NCBI RefSeq assembly: GCF_003024385.1 | Contig: NZ_PVZN01000012.1 | Coordinates: 98,065 to 162,064 of the forward strand | Direction: 5' to 3' | Length of the DNA: 64,000 nucleotides | Source of the DNA: Pseudomonas sp. BBP2017 | Lineage (GTDB): Bacteria > Pseudomonadota > Gammaproteobacteria > Pseudomonadales > Pseudomonadaceae | In this document: positions 9,053 through 16,084 of the stretch, piece after piece | How the letters are laid out: the number at the start of each line of letters is the position of its first letter | Numbering within the stretch: the stretch's first letter is position 1 | The notes under the pieces: generated by a model | The model's input: only the letters and a program-made list of their open reading frames with translations | Told to the model about the DNA's origin: nothing | The model's database searches: none | Position numbers and translations under genes: made by a program

Positions 9053-12000
9053 CCACTCAACAACCACCCAGAATCAGCGCCAATACCGCCGCCATGGCCA
9101 AAAGTGTCAAGGACGTACGCTCGCCGCTCGGGGTGTGTCCGTTGATGAACAAGAACCTGCAGTTGCTGCCGCTACGTTACGGGCTGGTCGAACACCTCGA
9201 TCCGGCAGCCGAGCTGAGCATGCCCCTCAAGATCAAGAGCCAGCCGCTGGGCATCCGCCTGCTGCGCGATGGTTATCTGTACATCATCGATGGCACCAGC
9301 GGTTACCTGCACGAGTACAGCGTCGAAAACGGTCAGATCACCAAGCTGCTCTGGAATAGCACCGAGGTCAGCGCTGACCAGCGCACCACGTCGGTGGGTG
9401 AACCGCACCTGGTTTTCCCTCGTCAACACACCTTGTACGCCTGCTACTCGGAAATTCAGTGGACGGCCTTCAAATGCGCGCAAGTGCTCACGTCCAAGGA
9501 CGACCGCCAGCGTTTTATGCAGCGTGTCGAACTGCAGAGTGCCTGCCCGCTGCGCGGCGGTGCCAACCTGTTGAGCAAGCCACAGGCGGATAAATGGCTG
9601 GCAGAGGTCGCCGAAAACGCCCAGCTGCCCGATGCCGCAGGCATCACCCAACTGCCGCCGTCCAAGGCCTTTCCCGACGGCGCCAATCCGGAGGAGAAAC
9701 GACCCTACCACTGGGAAGACCAGCCGTTGTTCCAGGACACGGCGATTGAAACACTGACCAGCAAGGTACTCGGTGCTTACCAGGATGATTACCTGTTTCT
9801 GGTGCTGCGCGACGACATTGGCGTGATGCGCGATCTGGCCGCCGCCCAGTTGAAAGTGGCTGACTGGATCGAGCAGTGGAGTGCTGACGACAGGCGTCAG
9901 ACCCAGTACATGAGCGGCGCTTACATCCAGTCCTTGTACGACGTTAACGACTCGCGCCTGCAGGCCTTGAGCGCAACGGATGCGGATATCCAGGCGCTGA
10001 GGGACGAGACCAGCGAGGCGCAACAAGCGAGCATCTACGAATTCCTCAAGGTTCGTCGCGACCACAAGGATCCGGGAATCTTCGGCCCCGATCAGCACTG
10101 GCGCCGCGCGGCCGAAGTCAATGTCTATGCACGGGCCTTCATCGACATGAAGGATGCACTGGGCACGCCGCTTTATGAAAAGCACCAGCGCACCATCAAC
10201 ACGCTCAGCGTGCAGAGCTGGCAAACGCTGCACGGCAAGGAGCTGGGCCAGAGGGGCATCGATGATCTGGTTGATCGCGCAGCTATGGAAGCCTTCGTCA
10301 TGGCCGAGCAGAACCTGCTGAGTCACTGGCATGCACGCCTGCAAATCATCCGCGACGATCGGCTCAACCTGTTCACCGCGGGCCTGTTCCACCGTGCGGC
10401 CTGGTATTACGACTTCATCCTCGATGCACAGATCAAGCACCGCCTGGAAACCGAATTCGTTTGCGTGGCGGCGATGTGCGCAGATCAGAAAGCCACGGAA
10501 AAACTGGCCGCCTACCTGGAGTCCGACCTGTTGACGGTGGTGCCCGGGCTCGACACCCTGACCTTGGCCGAACAAGTCGATGTGGCAAAGAAACTGGCAG
10601 AGTTGAGCAAGTTCACCATCAACGTTCTGTCCGCCCCGGACAGCCTGGCCGGCTTCAATGTGCTGACCAATCAGTTCCATCTCCTGATGGCCGAGCGCCT
10701 GCCCAACTACAACAACCTGAATACTCAGTTCATGGGTTTGCAGAGCATGCTGGAAGAGGCGTACAACCCGGCGCATCAGTTGAAAAGCGCTGATCAACTG
10801 GAAAGGGCTTACGACAACTTCAAACAGGCGCAAAACATCGACCCCAATGGCTACATTCGCCACATCGGAGCACCGGCACGGCTGCAGTTGCTGCGCGAGT
10901 TTTCCCGCCAGGGCCTGACATTACGAACAGCTTCGGTAGCAGAAGTAAGGGCATTCAATGATGCCCGCGAGCAGTCGATGAAACTGCGCAGTCAGCTCAA
11001 GGAAGTCTACCGGCTGCGTAACAGTGAGCTGAGGCAGCAATCCACAGGTTATGCATTGCCTGGCAGCGAAGCGGCCTACAACCAGCGTATCAACCTGCTG
11101 AAAGCCGCCCTAGTACCGTTGGAGGATCGGCTTGCGGGCGCCTTGACCGTCGGTGGCGATAGCCCGGCGCAAATCGGCACGGTGATCGATGGCCTGGATC
11201 CGCAGTTGCGTGCGGAGATGACCCGGACCGCACGGGACTTCCGGGCCACCGGAACCTTTAACAAGCCGCTGTTGGCGGCGGTGAAGTCGAAAGGCGATGG
11301 GATCGCGTTGGTGTTGTTTGTGATTCAGGGGTTGAAGTTTATCGAGGCGCTGAGCGCTCTGGTAAAACCTAATCGCTCTTTAACTGATTGGGGAATTTTC
11401 ATTGATTCATTCATAGGTATGTCGGCAGCTGGCTTTGCAGCCGTGCAAGGATTGTTGGTTACGATTTTTCAAGCGCATATTGAGCAGATGGAAAGTGCTG
11501 CCGGTAAGTTAAACACCATGAGTCGTTTGGGGCATTGGGCCGGCATTTCCGGATTTGGGGCGTTTGCATTTGGTGCTCTGGCGGCAGCAATCGATTTAGG
11601 TAAGCACTCTTCACAATGGGGTAGAGCCTTGGCTAATGGCAATTACAAGGGGCTGGGTGCTAGCACGTTGCAGATTACCGGCGATGGGATACTGGCGGGC
11701 ACCAACACCTGGGCAGCCAAGCACACGGGCTCGATTATCAAGAGCATCTTGTTAGCACCGACCGAGTTGCGCGCTTTAGCCTGGGCGGAGGCCAGTCCAC
11801 GACTGTTGGCCATCGGTGCACGTGCTAACCTGATAGGTCTGATCGCCACCGCCCTGCAACTGGCAGGGGAAGGCTTGTACAACTATTTCAATCTGGACGA
11901 CCTGCAAGTATGGATGGAGAACAGTGCCTGGGGTAATAAATCCAGGCATCGCAGCCTGCAAGACGAATGGACTGAGCTTGCCAAGGTCGTACAAAAGCCG

Positions 12001-12498
12001 ACTTGCGATCTGATCCGCGATGACAAAAAAACTTACCTGAAACTGGTGCTACCCGGCATCAGCACCCAGGAAATGGACCACCGCAAGTTACAGTTACAAG
12101 CCTACCAACAGGGCCGTGATAACTACGTACACCAACCTTACAGGCCCACCCTGCCGCCATTGCGCTGGAAAGAAAGCACCGCCATCTGGGCGACGCGTTT
12201 CATCGTCGTCAGTGAAGAGCAACAAGCACTGACACTGCATTTACCGATTAATAATAGCGAACAAACCTCGGACTTCGCCCTGGCCTTTAGCATTGCCTAC
12301 CAACTGGAAGCCGAACGCGATGTGCTCCATCACACCACTTTTGTGCTGCGTAACCTGTACATCACCCGCGCTTATGGTACGACCATCAAGACCGAGGGTA
12401 CCTTTCGACTCGACTCGGTAGAGAACATGCCCCCCGGAACGGGCAAGGCACCTTTCAAGTTGTTCATCAGAGATGACCTGGCGACTGCCAATGCTTAG
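9049..12498 (+). CDS. VasX-like type VI effector, membrane-targeting
   Basis: An 1149-residue protein. Its N-terminus (VCPLMNKNLQLLPLRYGLVE, then GIRLLRDGYLYIID and FPRQHTLYACYSEIQWT) matches the VasX N-terminal / BTH_I2691 effector family. The middle, about residues 200-740, is helical and soluble. From about residue 745 come hydrophobic segments near 748-770, 781-806, 827-851 and 920-948, as in colicin-like pore-forming toxins, then a soluble tail. VasX kills by permeabilising the target inner membrane; the same mode is inferred here. The GTG start overlaps the adaptor stop (GTGA) and has AAGGA eight bases upstream; an ATG at 9091 is an alternative. The DNA for the hydrophobic part (about 11340-11640) is visibly more AT-rich than the flanks. 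Confidence 0.85.
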   Translation: MTTQQPPRISANTAAMAKSVKDVRSPLGVCPLMNKNLQLLPLRYGLVEHLDPAAELSMPLKIKSQPLGIRLLRDGYLYIIDGTSGYLHEYSVENGQITKLLWNSTEVSADQRTTSVGEPHLVFPRQHTLYACYSEIQWTAFKCAQVLTSKDDRQRFMQRVELQSACPLRGGANLLSKPQADKWLAEVAENAQLPDAAGITQLPPSKAFPDGANPEEKRPYHWEDQPLFQDTAIETLTSKVLGAYQDDYLFLVLRDDIGVMRDLAAAQLKVADWIEQWSADDRRQTQYMSGAYIQSLYDVNDSRLQALSATDADIQALRDETSEAQQASIYEFLKVRRDHKDPGIFGPDQHWRRAAEVNVYARAFIDMKDALGTPLYEKHQRTINTLSVQSWQTLHGKELGQRGIDDLVDRAAMEAFVMAEQNLLSHWHARLQIIRDDRLNLFTAGLFHRAAWYYDFILDAQIKHRLETEFVCVAAMCADQKATEKLAAYLESDLLTVVPGLDTLTLAEQVDVAKKLAELSKFTINVLSAPDSLAGFNVLTNQFHLLMAERLPNYNNLNTQFMGLQSMLEEAYNPAHQLKSADQLERAYDNFKQAQNIDPNGYIRHIGAPARLQLLREFSRQGLTLRTASVAEVRAFNDAREQSMKLRSQLKEVYRLRNSELRQQSTGYALPGSEAAYNQRINLLKAALVPLEDRLAGALTVGGDSPAQIGTVIDGLDPQLRAEMTRTARDFRATGTFNKPLLAAVKSKGDGIALVLFVIQGLKFIEALSALVKPNRSLTDWGIFIDSFIGMSAAGFAAVQGLLVTIFQAHIEQMESAAGKLNTMSRLGHWAGISGFGAFAFGALAAAIDLGKHSSQWGRALANGNYKGLGASTLQITGDGILAGTNTWAAKHTGSIIKSILLAPTELRALAWAEASPRLLAIGARANLIGLIATALQLAGEGLYNYFNLDDLQVWMENSAWGNKSRHRSLQDEWTELAKVVQKPTCDLIRDDKKTYLKLVLPGISTQEMDHRKLQLQAYQQGRDNYVHQPYRPTLPPLRWKESTAIWATRFIVVSEEQQALTLHLPINNSEQTSDFALAFSIAYQLEAERDVLHHTTFVLRNLYITRAYGTTIKTEGTFRLDSVENMPPGTGKAPFKLFIRDDLATANA

Positions 12499-13678
12499 CA
12501 AGCTATTCAAACGCAAAGACCCAGCCGCCGCTACCGAGCCTGCCCCGGACATTCGCAGTCAGCGGCCCTGCGCCGGTGAAGTTCGGGTCAAAGGATTGAA
12601 CGAAACCCTGTTCCTGTCGCCCTTACCTGTATACACCGGACAGGTTCAATCGTCGCGGCGTAACTTTTCGCAGATGAACGACACCTATCTGGAGCTGGGT
12701 GGCAGTAACCGGGGAATGGTGGAGCAAGGGAAGATATTAGCTGCCGGAATTTGGATGGTGTTGTTTACGGCTTTTATCCTTCCAGGCCTTGTCGTTTTAT
12801 TCGGTGTGCTCTTTTATCCAGAAAATTTCCCTAACCCACTCCATGATTTATTTACCGGTCTCAAGGTCTCTACCAAAACTTCTGTCCTGTTTATTCTTCC
12901 ATTTGGTGCCTATGTTTACGGCATGATCTCCAGCGTTTACGAAGCGGCAAAAACCTACCCCGTCCGCTTCAACCGCCAACGCCGCGAAGTCTGTTACGTC
13001 GACGGCAAAACCCACCGCGTCCTGATCGTGCCATGGGAAAGTGTGGTCGCCTGGGTGGCCAATACCCAGGGCGTCACCAGCTATGGCGCCACCCGCCAAT
13101 ACACCTTGGGCATGGGGCTGGAGGATGAGGAACAAGACAGAGTGCAGTTTCTGCTGCTGCCACAACCCAGCGACGCCCATTCGCTGGGGATGTGGGCAGC
13201 AATCCGCAATTACATGGAGGACGGTCAATTGGTGGATACGCCAAACCCGATGCTGGCAGTGTTGGGGTTGATTCCAACCGGGGATCGGCTCAAGCCCTAC
13301 GAAGGGCTGCACACTTTTGAACTCGAACGCGAAGACGCGCGTGCCATGGGAGGTCTGGATGAAGGCGGGGAGCATTTAACGGCTGAGGAGCGAGAACGCT
13401 ACGGCTATTCCAAACTATCCCGATGGCCCTTGCGATTCTGGTACATCCGTCGCGTGCTGGTGTTCTGGAAAATGCCTTACCTGCTTGCCGAATGGGGCCA
13501 CCGCAAGGGGCGCCCGACGTTGCCGGAATCCGTACAGGCATGGTCACAACCGTTGCCGCCGGAACAGTGGACAAAGCCAAGCCCGGCCCTGGTGAAAGCC
13601 AATCAGATCGTCAAAGAGGCGATGGATAAGAAAGGCTCGACCTTTGTCGAGGCCTGCAAGGCGGCGGGGCTACATTGA
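12491..13678 (+). CDS. DUF6708-type membrane protein, probable immunity to the VasX-like effector
   Basis: A 395-residue protein beginning MLSKLFKRKDPAAATEP. Two hydrophobic segments lie at about residues 81-108 and 130-150, so it should sit in the inner membrane; the C-terminal two-thirds is soluble. Position directly after a membrane-targeting toxin, with overlapping ends, fits an immunity protein that blocks pores from the inner membrane. I prefer the ATG at 12491 over 12473 because a remnant just downstream (13681) starts with almost the same residues. The sequence resembles the DUF6708 family seen beside type VI effectors. DNA for the membrane segments (about 12690-12900) is AT-rich compared with the rest. 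The immunity role is inferred from context. Confidence 0.75.
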   Translation: MLSKLFKRKDPAAATEPAPDIRSQRPCAGEVRVKGLNETLFLSPLPVYTGQVQSSRRNFSQMNDTYLELGGSNRGMVEQGKILAAGIWMVLFTAFILPGLVVLFGVLFYPENFPNPLHDLFTGLKVSTKTSVLFILPFGAYVYGMISSVYEAAKTYPVRFNRQRREVCYVDGKTHRVLIVPWESVVAWVANTQGVTSYGATRQYTLGMGLEDEEQDRVQFLLLPQPSDAHSLGMWAAIRNYMEDGQLVDTPNPMLAVLGLIPTGDRLKPYEGLHTFELEREDARAMGGLDEGGEHLTAEERERYGYSKLSRWPLRFWYIRRVLVFWKMPYLLAEWGHRKGRPTLPESVQAWSQPLPPEQWTKPSPALVKANQIVKEAMDKKGSTFVEACKAAGLH

Positions 13679-13680
13679 CG

Positions 13681-13734
13681 ATGTTTAAAGATCTGTTCAA
13701 ACGTAAAAACAAAACCGCCGCCACAGCCCCATAA
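13681..13734 (+). pseudogene. 17-codon remnant of a second DUF6708 immunity gene
   Basis: Two bases after the immunity gene stop, an ATG opens MFKDLFKRKNKTAATAP and ends in TAA. It aligns without gaps to the upstream protein's start MLSKLFKRKDPAAATEP (11 of 17 identical). The rest of such a gene is missing. The simplest reading is the truncated start of a duplicated or ancestral second immunity gene. Confidence 0.65.
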
Positions 13735-13785
13735 AGTACCCGACGGGTATCGTGGCTGCTATCCAAGCATCAGGTCAAGATAGTT

Positions 13786-13805
13786 GCTCCCACATGCCCC
13801 GCGAT
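13786..13805. repeat. Collapsed REP pair (scar)
   Basis: GCTCCCACA, the tail of a forward REP, is joined directly to TGCCCCGCGAT, the end of a reverse REP. Intact pairs such as 18704-18768 have these parts separated by the other halves and a loop. This looks like a deletion within a REP pair, at the right border of the type VI cassette. Confidence 0.5.
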
Positions 13806-13812
13806 CGGGCTG

Positions 13813-14769
13813 TTAAGGTCGTGCCACCACCGTCACCCACCACGGGGTGTGCTGCTCGATCTGCACCGGCAAGGTCGGTAGCAATGAGGTCAGGGCCAGG
13901 TCGGTGTCGTTCAGCGGGAAGCTGCCGGTAATACGCAAATTGGCCACCTCAGGTGCAACCCCGAGGTAGCCGCTGCGGTAACGGCCAAGTTCGTCGATCA
14001 GCTCGCTCAGGCGCACGTTGTCGACCACCAGCATGCCGCGGGTCCAGGCGTCCGCCCCGAGGCTCAGGCCGGCAATCTGCCCGAGCCGATCATGACTCAT
14101 CAGCACCTGCTGGCCTTCATGCAGAATCTGTTCGTCGCCACTGTCCTGCGGTTTGGCCGCCACGGCCGACTGCAACACGCTCAGGCGGGTACCTTGTTCT
14201 TCCACTTTGACCAGGAAGCGTGTGCCCAGTGCACGCATGCGTCCGTCTTCGGTAGCGACGATAAAGGGACGATCATCCTTGTGTCCGGTCTCGATGGAGA
14301 CTTCACCCTCATGCAGGACAATCAGGCGTTCCTGCTCATCGAAACGGATGTCCACCGCCGAATGGGTATTGAGGCTGATCAGGGTGCCGTCGGTCAGGCG
14401 CAGACTGCGTTGCTCGCCGGTGGCCGTGCGTTGATCGGCCAGCCAGTAGCCCACTGACTGATAGGCGCTGGCCCAGCTCAGCAAGCCGACCACCAGCGCC
14501 AGGCTGGCGACGCCACTGCCGATCTTGCGGACACGCTGACGCAGGCTGGCGCGCGACTGCAGCAAAGCCTGGCGCGCAGGCCCGGCTGCCGCGCTGAAAC
14601 GCTGGTCGAGCATGCCCAGTTGCATCCAGGCGCGGGCGTGCTCTTCATTGGCGGCATGCCAGCGGGCGAATTCGGCGCGCTCGTCGGCACTGCCGCGGCC
14701 TGAATCCAGGCACAGTTGCCAGGCGATGGCAGCGTCAAGAACGCGTGTGCTGACCGGTTTGCTGTTCAT
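13813..14769 (-). CDS. FecR-type anti-sigma factor of cell-surface signalling
   Basis: A 318-residue protein with an N-terminal cytoplasmic anti-sigma domain (AIAWQLCLDSG, then EFARWHAANEEHARAW), one membrane segment (about residues 88-105, VASLALVVGLLSWAS), and a periplasmic FecR domain (about 115-215, including LTDGTLISLNTHSAVDIRF and MRALGTRFLV) plus a C-terminal STN-like part. It holds the partner ECF sigma factor until the receptor's STN domain signals. The ATG at 14769 overlaps the sigma gene stop as ATGA, which decides the start over a longer frame to 14799. It lies nearly 8 kb from the probable receptor partner. Confidence 0.92.
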   Translation of the reverse strand: MNSKPVSTRVLDAAIAWQLCLDSGRGSADERAEFARWHAANEEHARAWMQLGMLDQRFSAAAGPARQALLQSRASLRQRVRKIGSGVASLALVVGLLSWASAYQSVGYWLADQRTATGEQRSLRLTDGTLISLNTHSAVDIRFDEQERLIVLHEGEVSIETGHKDDRPFIVATEDGRMRALGTRFLVKVEEQGTRLSVLQSAVAAKPQDSGDEQILHEGQQVLMSHDRLGQIAGLSLGADAWTRGMLVVDNVRLSELIDELGRYRSGYLGVAPEVANLRITGSFPLNDTDLALTSLLPTLPVQIEQHTPWWVTVVARP

Positions 14770-15284
14770 GTCGGCTCGCCGTACAGGGCGATATAGCATT
14801 GGCGCATGCCTTGGGCCAGGTACTGGCGCACGCGTGACACGGAAACCCCCAGGCGTTCGGCAATCTGCGCATGGTTGAGGCCGTCCAGACGGTTGTAGAG
14901 GAACGCCGCGCGGGCTTTGCTCGACAACTTGCCCAGCAGGCGATCAATGGCCTTGAGGTCTTCGAGAATCAGGTGTTGTTCTTCCGGGGATGGTTGTTCG
15001 GCTTCGGGGATCAGTATCAGCTCGGCCAGGTAGGCCTGCTCCAGTGCCGCGCGGCGAAAGTGGTCGAACAATAAGCCCCTGGCGATGGCCAGGATAAAGG
15101 CTCGGGGTTCACGCGGTGGCGGCAACTGGTCACGACCGAGCAGGCGCACGAAAGTGTCCTGGCTGAGGTCTTCGGCACGCTCGGCGCAGGCGATATTACG
15201 CCGTAGCCAGCCGAGTAGCCAGCTGCGATGGTCGCGGTAGAGCGTACCAACCAGCTCACTGTGTGGGCTTTGTACGGACGACAA
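14766..15284 (-). CDS. FecI-type ECF sigma factor
   Basis: A 172-residue ECF sigma factor of the iron-starvation group. Region 2 contains AEDLSQDTFVRLLG, and region 4 contains LNHAQIAERLGVSVSRVRQYLAQGMRQCY, the helix-turn-helix that reads the -35 element. It should direct transcription of the receptor gene once FecR is activated. A Fur-box-like inverted repeat lies 28 bases upstream of the start, as expected for iron-repressed sigma genes. It is translationally coupled to fecR. Confidence 0.93.
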   Translation of the reverse strand: MSSVQSPHSELVGTLYRDHRSWLLGWLRRNIACAERAEDLSQDTFVRLLGRDQLPPPREPRAFILAIARGLLFDHFRRAALEQAYLAELILIPEAEQPSPEEQHLILEDLKAIDRLLGKLSSKARAAFLYNRLDGLNHAQIAERLGVSVSRVRQYLAQGMRQCYIALYGEPT

Positions 15285-15311
15285 GGCGTTCCCCGAAAAA
15301 GATTTGTTAAC

Positions 15312-15330
15312 TAACGAGAATTATTCGCGA
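15312..15330 (-). promoter_or_regulatory. Candidate Fur box upstream of the ECF sigma gene
   Basis: The core GAGAATTATTCGC at 15316-15328 is an imperfect inverted repeat that agrees with most positions of the Fur 7-1-7 pattern TGATAATnATTATCA. It sits a few tens of bases upstream of the sigma gene start, where iron repression would act. Confidence 0.5.
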
Positions 15331-15379
15331 TTGTTACAGAATCATCTTGTGGAACGCAATTGACGCTTATCGGATGGCG

Positions 15380-16084
15380 CTACAAGCCGTGGCTTTGTTG
15401 CTTTCGCCGCCGCCACCGCTGCAGGTGCTGGTCCAGCTGCGCCGGGCTGTCCAGGTGCTGGCGCCGGGCCTGGCTGAAGAGGATCAGGGCCAGTTCGGCG
15501 GTGACCATGGCATCGGCACTGGCGTTGTGCCGCTCGATCGCTTCCAGGCCGAAACAGGCGGTCCAGTCATCCAGCCCGGCCTCGCGCAGGGTGATCTGCG
15601 GGTTCAGCAGCGGTGCCAGTTCAGCCACGTCGAAGAACGGGTGCTGCAGGCGATAGCCCAGGTTGTCTTTCAGCGCGCGGCTGAGCATGCGCTGGTCGAA
15701 AGGCGCGTGGAAGGCCAACACCGGGCTGTCACCTATGAAACTCATCAGCTCAAGCAGCGCCTCGGCCGGATCGCAGCCAGCGGCGATGGCGCTGGGCCCC
15801 AGGCCATGGATCAGTACGCTGGAGGTCAGCTTGTGATCGCGCTGGTACAAGGTGCGCTCGAATTGCTGACTGAAGTCGATCGCGCCGTCTTCGATGACTA
15901 CCGCGCCAATCGACAGGACCTGGTCGCGCTGGGTATTCAGGCCACTGGTTTCCAGATCCAGTACCACCCAGCGCTGACTGCGCAGCGAGTCTTCGCTGAG
16001 CGGGGCCGCAGGTGCCAGCTGCGCTACCCGCTGACGTAAGCGCTCGTTGATCTGTCGGGGCCGTAGCCAGGTGAACAGGCTCAC
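15380..16084 (-). CDS. DnaQ-type 3'-5' exonuclease (DEDDh)
   Basis: A 234-residue exonuclease with all DEDDh motifs: VVLDLETSG (Exo I, D and E), AFHAPFDQRML (Exo II, D) and HNASADAMVTAEL (Exo III, H and D). It resembles the polymerase III epsilon family but is a stand-alone enzyme, not dnaQ itself. The GTG start overlaps the stop of the upstream nucleotidyltransferase gene as GTGA, so the two are co-translated. In pseudomonads these two genes are neighbours, which hints at a shared but unknown role. The nucleic-acid substrate cannot be read from sequence. Confidence 0.88.
   Translation of the reverse strand: MSLFTWLRPRQINERLRQRVAQLAPAAPLSEDSLRSQRWVVLDLETSGLNTQRDQVLSIGAVVIEDGAIDFSQQFERTLYQRDHKLTSSVLIHGLGPSAIAAGCDPAEALLELMSFIGDSPVLAFHAPFDQRMLSRALKDNLGYRLQHPFFDVAELAPLLNPQITLREAGLDDWTACFGLEAIERHNASADAMVTAELALILFSQARRQHLDSPAQLDQHLQRWRRRKQQSHGL

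Noticed and set aside
9172..10863. 563-codon open frame on the minus strand
   Set aside because: It is antisense to the VasX-like effector, with a composition rich in Q, H and G typical of shadow frames.
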